Shown: in pieces, positions 1 through 8,096 of the stretch | How the letters are laid out: each line of letters starts with the position of its first letter | Numbering within the stretch: position 1 is the stretch's first letter | Assembly: GCA_021772055.1 (NCBI GenBank) | Contig: JAETNR010000015.1 | Span: 19,924-83,923 of the forward strand | DNA from: Blautia sp. | GTDB taxonomy: Bacteria; Bacillota; Clostridia; Lachnospirales; Lachnospiraceae | DNA: 64,000 bases | Direction of reading: 5' to 3' | Notes under the pieces: generated by a model | The model's database searches: none | Told to the model about the DNA's origin: nothing | The model's input: only the letters and a program-made list of their open reading frames with translations | Translations under genes and position numbers: made by a program

Positions 1-163
1 TATATATCTTGTCAAGAAGCTTTTCATTTATACAATATTTATTGCTTTTCCCCTTCCATATCCTGAGAAAATCAGCGCATTGTAAAATTACATATTTTGG
101 TGCCTTTATTCTTCCACTAATAACTCCTTCAGCGTATTCAGCGGCCGGATGTATCTTATTCAT
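1..163 (-). CDS. terL: Phage terminase large subunit, N-terminal part (cut by window edge)
   Basis: An ATG at 163 overlaps the last codons of the small terminase gene and opens a frame that runs without a stop to position 1 (54 codons seen). The peptide starts MNKIHPAAEYAEGVISG and continues with KAPKYVILQCADFLR, a typical start of phage terminase large subunits, where a short helical region precedes the ATPase. The Walker motifs and nuclease domain lie outside the window. Position after terS and the overlapping start support translational coupling. The product would be the ATP-driven packaging motor. Confidence 0.8.
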   Translation of the reverse strand, partial: MNKIHPAAEYAEGVISGRIKAPKYVILQCADFLRIWKGKSNKYCINEKLLDKIY

Positions 164-623
164 CATCCTCATCTTCATTCAAAAGATCCATGATCGTTTT
201 CTTTTTTTCTGATCCTGGCTTAACTGTTGATATTGATAGCTTCGCCCGACTCTGCGGAGAAAGGCATAATTCATTGCAACATCTGAAAAAATCCTTCGAA
301 TACTTATCCTTTCCGGCCATAAAGGCATTATTCCGAATTAGATCAGGATTATCATTTATCTGCTTTTCCAATTTCTGCACCCTGTCAACACAAACAGCTG
401 CCTGAGAAAGAACAAATAAATCAAGATTTCCTAAAATGTCAGCTTCTTCCAATTCCGTCATTATGTAATTAAATATCTTCATCTGGTCGTCTGTCAGATA
501 CAGTGGCGGCACAAGCTTTTCCCTGCCTCCTTTTAACTTGCTCTCAATTTGTAATCTCTGTTGCTGCTCTTCGTTGCCAATTTTTCCTGTTTTTGTTGCT
601 ATTGCCTTAGCAGGTCTTGCCAT
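156..623 (-). CDS. terS: Phage terminase small subunit, P27 family
   Basis: A 155-residue protein starting MARPAKAIATKTGK, with a basic N-terminus, a helical middle (YLTDDQMKIFNYIMTELEEA) and an acidic tail DEDDE. This layout matches P27-type small terminases, which bind the packaging site and recruit the large subunit. The ATG at 623 has a GAGGTG ribosome site eight bases upstream. It lies between an HNH endonuclease gene and terL, the standard order at the packaging end of cos-type siphophages. Confidence 0.85.
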   Translation of the reverse strand: MARPAKAIATKTGKIGNEEQQQRLQIESKLKGGREKLVPPLYLTDDQMKIFNYIMTELEEADILGNLDLFVLSQAAVCVDRVQKLEKQINDNPDLIRNNAFMAGKDKYSKDFFRCCNELCLSPQSRAKLSISTVKPGSEKKKTIMDLLNEDEDDE

Positions 624-693
624 GATACCATCACCTCACATTTAGATTCTCATTTTTGGCATTTTTTATCTTTGAATGAGCATACGTAAGTCT

Positions 694-734
694 ACACAAT
701 TCTCACACAATTCAATCAATTACCCAGGGGGGAT
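694..734. promoter_or_regulatory. Candidate cos / terminase-binding site
   Basis: The gap between HNH and terS holds two direct copies of ACACAATTC eleven bases apart (694-702, 705-713), then an AATCAATT stretch and a G-run, CCCAGGGGGGATAG, at 723-736. In HNH-terS-terL phages the cohesive-end site often lies in this interval. The repeats could be small-terminase contacts and the G-run the nicking region. This is inferred from position and sequence. Confidence 0.35.
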
Positions 735-739
735 AGCTT

Positions 740-1132
740 TTATGTGCCCCACTTCGTCTCCTGCTCATCAATAATCCCCTTGACTACCTCATACGGGATC
801 TCTCCATCCTCACACATCCTGTGATGCATCTGACATACTGTCAGCAAATTATCATCATCCAGACGCCTGTCAAAGTCCGTGTTGATAGGAATGGCATGGT
901 GTACAGAAAGCTTGTCATAATTGTACTGTCTGAGCGTATTGTACAGATTCCTGATACAGATCTGGCAAAGATAGTTGTCCCTTCTTTTAATCTCTATGGA
1001 TTTTTCCGTCCAGTCCCTTGTACTTCGGAAGCGGTCAGCTTTTGTATATTTTATTTTCTTGCGGACTGGTTTCTTTCCGCAGTTGTATTTGCTGTCATGC
1101 ACCTTCCCACAATATTTGCATGATTTAAGCAT
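740..1132 (-). CDS. Phage HNH endonuclease
   Basis: A 130-residue protein with an N-terminal zinc knuckle (CKYCGK, then CGKK near residue 20), an IEIKRRDNYLCQIC core and a VHHAIPI motif followed by a CQMHHRM segment: the beta-beta-alpha metal HNH fold with paired cysteines. In cos phages an HNH protein next to the terminase is needed for specific cohesive-end cleavage, and the position here fits. The start at 1132 has AGGAGGT nine bases upstream. Confidence 0.88.
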   Translation of the reverse strand: MLKSCKYCGKVHDSKYNCGKKPVRKKIKYTKADRFRSTRDWTEKSIEIKRRDNYLCQICIRNLYNTLRQYNYDKLSVHHAIPINTDFDRRLDDDNLLTVCQMHHRMCEDGEIPYEVVKGIIDEQETKWGT

Positions 1133-1209
1133 GCCTAAGCCACCTCCTCGTCACTACACAGGAAAGACACATCTTTCTGTTAAGAGATAGTTTAATTACC
1201 TATCCATGC

Positions 1210-1374
1210 TCATATGTCACTTTTTAACTTTTCCAGTTTCATTAACTCAACAACAAACTTTCCAAGGAGTTCCTCTTCTTTTTCTTCATCATCATTCTCA
1301 ACGATTTCATCTATGACAGAAGCGGTTTCCCTTAGCCCATCCGCAAACTTCTTCATTTTCTCTTTGTCATTCAT
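1210..1374 (-). CDS. Small acidic phage protein, 54 residues, unknown
   Basis: It starts MNDKEKMKKFADGL and contains a strongly acidic run (IDEIVENDDEEKEEE), predicted as a helix. I prefer the ATG at 1374 because AAAAGGAGA stands just upstream; the frame stays open further upstream but has no ribosome site there. No family recognised. Confidence 0.55.
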   Translation of the reverse strand: MNDKEKMKKFADGLRETASVIDEIVENDDEEKEEELLGKFVVELMKLEKLKSDI

Positions 1375-1512
1375 AGCGACTCTCCTTTTGTGCAAAATAA
1401 AAGCACCTGATTTCTCAGATGCAATAAACTTCACATAAACAAAAAAAGTGAGCAAAGAAACAATTCAATTATTTCTCTACCCACTTATATCAGTTTATAC
1501 TATACCATAATT

Positions 1513-1971
1513 TCAACTGCATTTCAATGCATTTTTTAAAATTATGTACAGATTTTTTAATCCATCTCCATGATACTCATACACCTTCCTTACGCATTTA
1601 CCTATCCTGTCTGCAATATCATCCCAGTCCATTCCCTTAATATACCTGCAGAAAATCACATCTCTTTCATCCGCTGTCGGAAGCTGTTCAATCGCATCAT
1701 GTATTTCCTCAAACACTACGATACGCCTGTATCTTGCGTTCCATATCTTCTGCTGCAATTCCTGTCTGCGAATTATGTAATTGGATAAATCTGACTGACC
1801 ACCGCTTCCTTTAGGCATATCGGAATATGCAATTCCTGGTGCCCCTTCCTGCAGTTCAATCAGCTCATCTAGCTCCTCAGTATATCTCTTGATGTCTCTT
1901 TTTGCGTTTCCATACCGCCACAGCCATTTCTTGACTTGTTCATTATGTTCTATAATTTCTTGCTTGTCCAC
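1513..1971 (-). CDS. Phage sigma-factor-like regulator (DUF1492/ArpU type)
   Basis: A 152-residue protein with an N-terminal coiled region (residues 1-80) and a C-terminal sigma region-4-like helix-turn-helix: EQLPTADERDVIFCRYIKG, then WDDIADRIGKCVRKVYEYHG. Proteins of this shape stand just upstream of the packaging and late genes in many Firmicute phages and are thought to switch on late transcription. The GTG at 1971 follows AAAGGAG by eight bases; a TTG further upstream overlaps that ribosome site and is less likely. Confidence 0.7.
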   Translation of the reverse strand: MDKQEIIEHNEQVKKWLWRYGNAKRDIKRYTEELDELIELQEGAPGIAYSDMPKGSGGQSDLSNYIIRRQELQQKIWNARYRRIVVFEEIHDAIEQLPTADERDVIFCRYIKGMDWDDIADRIGKCVRKVYEYHGDGLKNLYIILKNALKCS

Positions 1972-1985
1972 AGAAACCACTCCTT

Positions 1986-2261
1986 TCAATCTGGAAGCAA
2001 CATTTCGATTCCTTTCTTTTTAAGCTTAGTTTTCACATTTTCCCTGCATTTCTGGATAATCTTATTTCCATCAATATCGACATATGTATCAACATCTTTT
2101 CTGAAGAATCTCTCGCACTCTTGAATACTATATTTTGCCTTATCTTTTTTTATTTTGTTTTTTTCCGTATTGTATTTATAAAGAGCACCTTCGTAGTCAT
2201 CTACTGCTCGTCTCACGATAGCAACGCAAAGATTACGCGCTCCAGTATCCGTCATACTCAT
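1986..2261 (-). CDS. Phage protein of unknown function, 91 residues
   Basis: It starts MSMTDTGARNLCVAIVRRAV, has a lysine-rich middle (NKIKKDKAKY) and an ECERFFRKD segment. It is basic and mainly helical; a DNA-binding role is possible but not shown. The ATG at 2261 has GGAGGTG upstream; the longer frame (to 2327) would run through the preceding gene. It precedes the sigma-like regulator and probably shares its transcript. Confidence 0.6.
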   Translation of the reverse strand: MSMTDTGARNLCVAIVRRAVDDYEGALYKYNTEKNKIKKDKAKYSIQECERFFRKDVDTYVDIDGNKIIQKCRENVKTKLKKKGIEMLLPD

Positions 2262-2268
2262 TGTAAAA

Positions 2269-2457
2269 TCACCTCCAAGTCCGCTTCGTCTTCCTGCCTC
2301 TAACAACAACTCTACCAACAATCTCATACCCCAACAATCCAGCTACTTCCCGGAACATTTTACGCAACCAACGAATATTATCCGGTTCCTTGTCTACTTC
2401 CTTAATCGCTTCACCTGCCGTCGGATCACGATATCCCTCTTTGCTTCTATAACTCAT
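2269..2457 (-). CDS. Small phage protein of unknown function, 62 residues
   Basis: It starts MSYRSKEGYRDPTAGEAIKE, contains IRWLRKMFREVAGLLGYEIVGRV and ends with a very basic tail (RGRKTKRTWR). The ATG at 2457 has AAAGGAGG upstream and overlaps the end of the DUF551-like gene. Similar short basic proteins occur in Lachnospiraceae phages; function unknown. Confidence 0.55.
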   Translation of the reverse strand: MSYRSKEGYRDPTAGEAIKEVDKEPDNIRWLRKMFREVAGLLGYEIVGRVVVRGRKTKRTWR

Positions 2458-2800
2458 GTTCTCCTCCTTTCGATTGATACGGCTCCGGCAATGGCATCCA
2501 TGCAACAACCGGGAAGAATCTTGGATGATTCTCACCTACTCCAAATGGTTTGCCTGGTATTTTAAGTTCTGTCATAATATGGATATTTCCTTTTGCATCA
2601 CAGGTTAATGCTCGCTCTCCCCATTTAGGAAGCCGCTCCTCCACCGGAATCCACTCACGAACGGTCGGCTGATCTTCAATCATCTGTCTAAATGAGCGCT
2701 TGCACTCATTAACAACTGTTGTTTGCTTGGGATTCCCAGTAATTGCAATAAACAAATGCATTACCTCTTCGTCTAAAGCATCCGCATCAATCAATCTCAT
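2447..2800 (-). CDS. DUF551-like phage protein
   Basis: A 117-residue protein opening MRLIDADALDEEV and carrying EWIPVEERLPKWGERALTCD with VVAWMPLPEPY. The W-I-P-V-x-E-R-L-P motif followed by A-W-M-P-L-P-E marks the DUF551 family, common in phages of gut Firmicutes with no assigned role. The start overlaps the end of the upstream gene by four bases, so the two are probably coupled. Confidence 0.75.
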   Translation of the reverse strand: MRLIDADALDEEVMHLFIAITGNPKQTTVVNECKRSFRQMIEDQPTVREWIPVEERLPKWGERALTCDAKGNIHIMTELKIPGKPFGVGENHPRFFPVVAWMPLPEPYQSKGGEHEL

Positions 2801-3288
2801 TCTTCATCCCTCCAATCTATGTGTTGGCCGCAATTAGGGCAATATCCATAATCATCATAATCAACTTCATACGCCTTCCCACAGTAAGGGCAAATCCATG
2901 TATCATAGACTAGCTGCCCATCTGCATACCCATCGCCTTCATAATATGGCTCTTTCGCCTTCTGCTTCTCCACTGCCTCCTGGACTTCTTCCAGGGTGCC
3001 AAGCCGCTTATATCCTTCCCATAAATCAACATGCTCATCTGTAAGTATTCTTGATTTTATTGGTTTCCCAATATCAATACCCTCATGTCTCGCAAGTCCA
3101 TCAACTACAGTCTTTAAGAGTCCATCACATTCGCCATACGATTCATTAAGTTTCTGCTTGTACTCCTGTAACTCCTGCATGGCTGAAATAGCTACATCAC
3201 AAGCCGTGCATAATTCTTTTCCGCACTCTCTCGGATCACTGTTTGGTTTATTTTGTTTTAAGATTTCAATCGCTTCCTGATAATCCAT
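2797..3288 (-). CDS. Zinc-ribbon phage protein of unknown function
   Basis: A 163-residue protein starting MDYQEAIEILKQNK. It has an N-terminal pair of cysteines (ECGKELCTACDVA), a helical middle and a C-terminal zinc ribbon with two CPYCG/CPNCG knuckles (WICPYCGKAYEVDY ... GYCPNCGQHIDW). Proteins of this make-up are frequent in Clostridia phages. Two adjacent ATGs exist (3291, 3288); the second has better spacing to GGAGG. Confidence 0.65.
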   Translation of the reverse strand: MDYQEAIEILKQNKPNSDPRECGKELCTACDVAISAMQELQEYKQKLNESYGECDGLLKTVVDGLARHEGIDIGKPIKSRILTDEHVDLWEGYKRLGTLEEVQEAVEKQKAKEPYYEGDGYADGQLVYDTWICPYCGKAYEVDYDDYGYCPNCGQHIDWRDEE

Positions 3289-3431
3289 CATATATCCTCC
3301 ATATACCTGCAATAATCATCATCCAATGGTGATAACTGTATTGATTTATAATAATCATAGTCATCATCCAGAGGAGTAATATCGTTACCATTCTCGTCAA
3401 GCACAGTGTTGCTATTATCCTGATAATCCAT
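3288..3431 (-). CDS. Acidic micro-protein with PLDDDY repeats, 47 residues
   Basis: It starts MDYQDNSNTVLDENGNDITP and contains the hexapeptide PLDDDY twice (near residues 20 and 35). It is very acidic and tyrosine-rich. AAGGAGG stands before the ATG at 3431 and its 3' end overlaps the next start. Function unknown; the charge could suit a DNA mimic, but nothing proves it. Confidence 0.55.
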   Translation of the reverse strand: MDYQDNSNTVLDENGNDITPLDDDYDYYKSIQLSPLDDDYCRYMEDI

Positions 3432-3447
3432 CGTTAGTCCTCCTTGA

Positions 3448-3861
3448 TTACAATTCTTCCAACATTTCCGGCGTGTCAAAAATATTTCCAATAACCTTGC
3501 ATCCTCTATTTAGTACTTCGTAACTCTCTGCCGAAAACCTCTCTGTCACCTGGAAAGAGGCTGTTTCTTCGTCCCATGCTGCCTGTCCTCTGCAGTAATG
3601 TTCCGAATATCCGTTTTCTGTACTGGAGTAGTCAATAAATCCTACGATATCACTCTCATATATCTTCTTTCCATTCTCATCACACAATCCAGTGCACTGG
3701 CAGATGGTGGACTGGTCAACCTCATAAATAGCAAGCACATCTGGTGGCTCAACGCACTTCTTGTGTATTTCATATTTCCCAGATGGATAAATTACAAGAT
3801 ATCCTTCCACCCATTCACCATTGTCTATCCGCTTTGCGCGGAACATATATCTGTCGTTCAT
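3448..3861 (-). CDS. YopX family phage protein
   Basis: A 137-residue protein starting MNDRYMFRAKRIDNGEWVEG, with QCTGLCDENGKKIYESDIV in the middle and KVIGNIFDTPEMLEEL at the end. The R-A-K-R opening, the T-G-L-x-D-x-N-G-x-x-I-Y-E-x-D core and the I-G-N-I-x-D-x-P-E-L close are the YopX signature. Function is unknown across the family. The start overlaps the upstream gene by four bases. A second YopX-like protein lies at 12288-12722. Confidence 0.85.
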   Translation of the reverse strand: MNDRYMFRAKRIDNGEWVEGYLVIYPSGKYEIHKKCVEPPDVLAIYEVDQSTICQCTGLCDENGKKIYESDIVGFIDYSSTENGYSEHYCRGQAAWDEETASFQVTERFSAESYEVLNRGCKVIGNIFDTPEMLEEL

Positions 3862-4397
3862 CGCTTATTACCTCTAACCTGCTTCAACAGCCCATCAATA
3901 TCAATATGGTGCCTTGTCTTTACAACCTTGCTTTTATACCATTCTTCTATACATCCATTCTCCGTAAAAACCCCAAATGTCTGTCTTTGTATATCCATCA
4001 CCACGGCTTTTATTCCACCTTCTGCCTCAACCACGTCGCCAACCTTAATCTCCTTTGCAGCTTCCCATGCTTCGATTTTGGCTTTGGCTGCCTGTGGGGT
4101 CATTTCCCACAAATGTTCTGTCCGTCCAAATATTTCTTCCAATTCTGTAGCGTTAAAGCCACCTTGCGATGGATATAAAAAAACTTTTTTCGCAATCTCC
4201 CAGGCCTCCTCGGCGGTCATATCAGCAATAGCATCTTCTCCAATCTCGATAGTTTTACCTTTTTCAACTCCTACGCCTTTCCATTCATTCTTACTTACCA
4301 CTGTTGCCGAATATGGCATATTCGGAAATGTTCCATCGTTTACTTCGCTGATCGTAGCTTTTACCAATACCTTATCTCCAACTTTATATTTGCCCAT
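3858..4397 (-). CDS. Phage protein of unknown function, 179 residues
   Basis: It starts MGKYKVGDKVLVKATISEVND, an SH3/KOW-like beta barrel opening, and a second such piece (IKVGDVVEAEGGIKAVVMDI) is near residue 115; the middle is helical (MTAEEAWEIAKKVF). It may be a small nucleic-acid or protein-binding factor, but I know no named family. The ATG at 4397 has AGGAGG eight bases upstream, inside the end of the preceding gene. Confidence 0.6.
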   Translation of the reverse strand: MGKYKVGDKVLVKATISEVNDGTFPNMPYSATVVSKNEWKGVGVEKGKTIEIGEDAIADMTAEEAWEIAKKVFLYPSQGGFNATELEEIFGRTEHLWEMTPQAAKAKIEAWEAAKEIKVGDVVEAEGGIKAVVMDIQRQTFGVFTENGCIEEWYKSKVVKTRHHIDIDGLLKQVRGNKR

Positions 4398-4400
4398 CAC

Positions 4401-4679
4401 TCATTCCTCCTCATCATAAATATGGATTCCCAACTTACCACCAAGCCAATCAAGTCCCTCTCTGGTCAGCCAGTACATCCGTCCGCCGTATCTATCTTTC
4501 TTTCCGGCTTTTGCATAGCCTGCTGAAACCATCACGTCCCATGTATCCACGTCTGCTCCTCCTGCATCATAATAATTCCGGTACGGACGGTAAAAGTACC
4601 GACCATGCCGTTTATATGGTTTCTTGTAGTCAAGGCCGATGCAGTGGGATGCTAGATCTATACATATGTTTTCTGTCAT
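4401..4679 (-). CDS. Phage protein of unknown function, 92 residues
   Basis: It starts MTENICIDLASHCIGLDYKK, has a tyrosine and arginine-rich stretch (RHGRYFYRPYRNYYDAGG) and ends LGIHIYDEEE. The DTWDVMVSAGYA ... YWLTREGLDWLG part looks like a small winged helix. Its ATG overlaps the upstream TGA. A GGAGG nine bases upstream supports this start. Confidence 0.6.
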   Translation of the reverse strand: MTENICIDLASHCIGLDYKKPYKRHGRYFYRPYRNYYDAGGADVDTWDVMVSAGYAKAGKKDRYGGRMYWLTREGLDWLGGKLGIHIYDEEE

Positions 4680-5107
4680 TTCTCCAATCCTCCAATCAGA
4701 TCTTTGTAACAAGTCTCACAACCGATTGCATCCACCAGACTGCAATCTATATATCCATCCTGAAATACCTGCACATTGCACCGTAAGCACTCTTCAATCC
4801 GGCTCCCCGTATATTTCACGAATCTCTCACAGTAATGCTCTGGATAGAATACTCCACCACGGCACCAGTGTGCCTGTTCACCCAGCTTGTTCCAGTTACT
4901 CCATGTGGTCCTTGGTGGCTCATCTGGATGCTCCTTATCATATGGATTCTCTTTTGCCCGGAGATCGTCATAGCAGCCACCGTATGGGCATCTGCCGCTC
5001 CACCAGTACAGACAACTCATACAGACGCATGATCCGCAACTGGGAAATCTGCCGTCTCTGGTGGATATGTATTCAGTTATGGATATCTGGCCGTCTATCT
5101 GCTTCAT
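4676..5107 (-). CDS. Cysteine-rich phage protein of unknown function
   Basis: A 143-residue protein with thirteen cysteines in pairs and triads (CGSCVCMSC, GRCPYGGCYD, CLRCNV, CETCYKD), consistent with bound zinc or an iron-sulphur cluster. It starts MKQIDGQISITEYIS. It directly follows the methyltransferase gene. The family is common in Lachnospiraceae phages without a function; a role with the neighbouring modification genes is only a guess. Confidence 0.6.
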   Translation of the reverse strand: MKQIDGQISITEYISTRDGRFPSCGSCVCMSCLYWWSGRCPYGGCYDDLRAKENPYDKEHPDEPPRTTWSNWNKLGEQAHWCRGGVFYPEHYCERFVKYTGSRIEECLRCNVQVFQDGYIDCSLVDAIGCETCYKDLIGGLEK

Positions 5108-5116
5108 GTTGTGTTC

Positions 5117-6748
5117 CTATCCAAATGTTACCTGTCCATTCCTCTGCATATATACCATCGGTGCCGGCTGTCTCTCTCCAACTTTTAGATACGGGCAGTT
5201 CGCTTTTACCAATACTTCAGCCATCACTGGCACCACACTGTTCCCGATTCTTTTCACCTGTTCGCATACCGGATACTTCTGCCAGTTGTAATCCCGGTCG
5301 ATAATGTAGTCCCTCGGAAATCCTTGAGCCAACTTCAATTCCTCTGGTGTCAACATCCGGAGGAAAATGTCAAGTATCGCATATTCATTTCCCAGTACTG
5401 TAATCAGTGCGAATCTGTCCTTTGTCACAATGGTATGTAATGGTTCATTCAGACTCTGTCCGGTTCCTGCCCCGTAATACTCCATGATAAATTCACTTAC
5501 CCATGTGGCTTTCTGTGCTGTCTCTTTGTCAATTCCTGCTTCCTGAAGCGCTTTCCAATCCACCGCCAGAACAGATACCTGTCCGAAGTGCCCCGGGCTC
5601 GTGGTTATTGTATGGATCGGCTCTGCAATGCTCTGCCCGGTGCCTGATTTGTAGAATTTTTCAAGAAAGGCAATTACCAGTCCGTATCTGTTGCTGGTGT
5701 CTATCGTCTGCAATGGATCCGTGGCGGCCTGTCCTCTCACACCTTTCTTCGTGGTTTCTGAATGGTACTGGATCAGTAATGGCGTGACCAATCTGTTATG
5801 ATCCACAGTCGTAATTGTGCTTACTGGCTGATTCATTCCACTCCCCGCGCCTTTATAGTTTCCACCATAGGTTTTATCGATAAATGGAACTGCAACTGGC
5901 GTAATCATCCCAAATCCATGTTTCTGTGTTATGGTTGGCATCGGGGCGTAAATACTCTGTCCACGGAAGTTATCACCAGAGTGATTGACCTGTATAATAA
6001 ATGGTTCAGGATTGTTAAATACAAACTTCTCCAGTCCCCTGGCTGTTCTTCTCATCGTATTCTCGGCAAGCGGTTTCTTCCGTCCAAAGATAGACTTGCC
6101 AATGTCTGAGAAATCCAGCACTGATGATACCGGCACCCATTTCTTTCTCCCGTCTGTTCCGGTCTTGCTGTGCGTTGGTTCCGGCCAAGCAATAGGTTTT
6201 CCATCACGCCTGAATATCGCATACCAGCGTTTCCGTGTAGTGGGAGCACCATAATCCGCAGCAACCAACTCCCGGCTATCAAAGTCGTATCCAAGAGACT
6301 GCATGGAACCTATAAACTTCTGATATTCCTCGCCCTTACGATCCTGTATTGGTCTTCCGTTCTCATCCAACGGGCCCCACTGCTGTATCTCCTCCACATT
6401 TTCCATAATGATTACGTCTGGCAGAATCTTTTTAGCATGCTTATACACTGCCCATGGAAGAATCCGTAGTCCCTGTTTTCTTGGCTGACCGCCTTTGGCC
6501 TTGCTGTGGCTGGTGCAATCCGGACTCGCCCACATCAGAGCTACATGCTGACCCTGAACATATTTTTCCAAATCAACCTTGAAGATGTCCTCTGTTAGAT
6601 GCAATGTCTGCGGATGATTGGTCTTATGCATCCGAATAGCCTGTGGATCGTGATTGATGGCAATGTCTACCGACCTGCCAAGAGCCATTTCTATTCCGAC
6701 GGATGCTCCACCGCCGCCGGCAAAACAATCTATAATTAACCCATTCAT
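5117..6748 (-). CDS. DNA (cytosine-5)-methyltransferase, phage type
   Basis: A 543-residue C5 methyltransferase. Motif I FAGGGGASVG (9-18) binds S-adenosylmethionine; motif IV is SPDCTSHS with the catalytic Cys78; motif VI is ENV (116-118); motif VIII is PTTRKRWY (169-176); motifs IX-X end in GNSVVP near the C-terminus. Between VIII and IX, where target recognition usually lies, about 250 residues hold five degenerate copies of a P-x-x-T-I-T-x-x-x-R/H-x-x-L-V unit. The enzyme probably methylates phage DNA against host restriction. No cognate restriction enzyme is present. The start overlaps the upstream PAPS-reductase-like gene by four bases. Confidence 0.92.
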   Translation of the reverse strand: MNGLIIDCFAGGGGASVGIEMALGRSVDIAINHDPQAIRMHKTNHPQTLHLTEDIFKVDLEKYVQGQHVALMWASPDCTSHSKAKGGQPRKQGLRILPWAVYKHAKKILPDVIIMENVEEIQQWGPLDENGRPIQDRKGEEYQKFIGSMQSLGYDFDSRELVAADYGAPTTRKRWYAIFRRDGKPIAWPEPTHSKTGTDGRKKWVPVSSVLDFSDIGKSIFGRKKPLAENTMRRTARGLEKFVFNNPEPFIIQVNHSGDNFRGQSIYAPMPTITQKHGFGMITPVAVPFIDKTYGGNYKGAGSGMNQPVSTITTVDHNRLVTPLLIQYHSETTKKGVRGQAATDPLQTIDTSNRYGLVIAFLEKFYKSGTGQSIAEPIHTITTSPGHFGQVSVLAVDWKALQEAGIDKETAQKATWVSEFIMEYYGAGTGQSLNEPLHTIVTKDRFALITVLGNEYAILDIFLRMLTPEELKLAQGFPRDYIIDRDYNWQKYPVCEQVKRIGNSVVPVMAEVLVKANCPYLKVGERQPAPMVYMQRNGQVTFG

Positions 6749-7854
6749 GGCATTACCTCCGGAAAATCCGCGATGTTCATTTGTACTTCCGGTACATCCT
6801 CCCAGCTAACACCAATATAATCCAGTACTCTTCCCCATCCGAATTTTTCACCAGTTTCCTTATTAGTACAACACTTATACATCCAAAACTCCCATTCCTT
6901 CGGGTTTTGCTCACGGAGCAGATCAAACCGGTGTGGACGTTTCTCCATATGAATTCCAAACCCACACATGGAACACCCGGTACGTTGTGCCTTAGTGGTA
7001 TACAGTGTTCCGTCAGACTTCTTTCTAATTTCTCCATAGATTTCTGGCACTGGTACATTCAGATCAATTGCAAGCTGAAGAATATCCTGTCTCAAGAACG
7101 GAGCAAATGGCGCTGATCTCATGGTTGTCTTTCCGTAATAGTTGCATCCATGTTCCACTAACGCTTCTTCTCTCTGACCACCTTCGCTTGCCATAATCCC
7201 AAGATATGGCCAACTATTGTGTGCTTTCGCCCAGTCATCCGCCGGTTTCTCCTTTAAGTAATAGCAGCATTTATTCGATACCAAAAATGGTGCTGTCTTA
7301 TAATTCGTCTCGTAATTTTGATTTTCAATGCCGCCGAATAGCTCAAGCCATTTCTTCGGTAGCTGCATCCGGCTATTCTTTGCGAAATGCCCCTGTGCTC
7401 CACATTCTCCGGTCATGATAGCGTGACGTACCGTTTTATTCCTTTCAGTTGGATGCTGCAACAGATCTATTCTCCCTGCAATCTTTTTGCTGATTACTGG
7501 AAATCCCACCTCATTCAGAACTTCTACTTTGGTTTTGTACGGTTTAATCGGAATAATTCCCAGCTGCTTATGCACTCTCTGTATGCTCTTGTCTTCCAGA
7601 ATGCTGCAGGATACCGCTGGCACATCAATTCCGATCTTTCTCAGGAACAAAAGCAAGGTAATACTGTCAAGCCCTCCAACACTCACATGACATTCATATC
7701 CCATGTCATGAATCTCATTATAAAATTCCCATGCTCTAAGCTCCGCACGCTTAACTTTGATGTTATACGGTAGTCTCTGCATTGTCTGAAACTTCATCTG
7801 TTTTTCACGTTTCTGCTTTTTCCACTCTTCAGTGCTTAATTCCTTTTTACTCAT
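6745..7854 (-). CDS. PAPS reductase-family (PP-loop) phage enzyme
   Basis: A 369-residue protein with a PP-loop SVGGLDS at residues 58-64 (the ATP pyrophosphatase S-x-G-G-x-D-S form), and a C-terminal cysteine set (TGCSMCGFGIHMEKRP, then CCTNK). The family adenylates substrates and includes PAPS reductases and the DndC-type proteins that put sulphur in DNA. It is coupled to a DNA methyltransferase, as in many phages, which suggests a role in DNA or nucleotide modification, but the substrate is unknown. The ribosome site before the ATG at 7854 is weak. Confidence 0.8.
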   Translation of the reverse strand: MSKKELSTEEWKKQKREKQMKFQTMQRLPYNIKVKRAELRAWEFYNEIHDMGYECHVSVGGLDSITLLLFLRKIGIDVPAVSCSILEDKSIQRVHKQLGIIPIKPYKTKVEVLNEVGFPVISKKIAGRIDLLQHPTERNKTVRHAIMTGECGAQGHFAKNSRMQLPKKWLELFGGIENQNYETNYKTAPFLVSNKCCYYLKEKPADDWAKAHNSWPYLGIMASEGGQREEALVEHGCNYYGKTTMRSAPFAPFLRQDILQLAIDLNVPVPEIYGEIRKKSDGTLYTTKAQRTGCSMCGFGIHMEKRPHRFDLLREQNPKEWEFWMYKCCTNKETGEKFGWGRVLDYIGVSWEDVPEVQMNIADFPEVMP

Positions 7855-7932
7855 TTTTCTTCAGGAAGCCGCTGCAGCTTTTATCCCGGGAAGCTTCGGC
7901 TCCTTTCTTGTTATTTATCTACCTACTCAATC

Positions 7933-8091
7933 TCAATGCCCAGCCAGAAACGTCCGCATCATCGCCTGCTTCCATTCTGGTTCTTTATCACGGTGTTTCT
8001 CACACCCATCATCGTCTTCTACCAATATTCCTTTCCGATCGCACAACCCACAATCATTGTCGATGCAGGTTCCACATGTCTTCTCAGTCAT
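7933..8091 (-). CDS. Cysteine-rich micro-protein, 52 residues
   Basis: An ATG at 8091 opens a frame starting MTEKTCGTCIDNDCGLCDRK and ending MMRTFLAGH. Four cysteines within sixteen residues (CGTC, CGLC) suggest a zinc knuckle. AAGGAGG lies ten bases upstream; an earlier ATG at 8100 sits too close to it. The gene fills the space before the PAPS-reductase-like gene. Confidence 0.6.
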   Translation of the reverse strand: MTEKTCGTCIDNDCGLCDRKGILVEDDDGCEKHRDKEPEWKQAMMRTFLAGH

Positions 8092-8096
8092 CTGCC

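Noticed and set aside
3598..4419. 273-codon open frame on the plus strand
   Set aside because: It runs antisense to two minus-strand genes (YopX and the 179-residue protein) that have family or ribosome-site support; its peptide is of low complexity and has no ribosome site.
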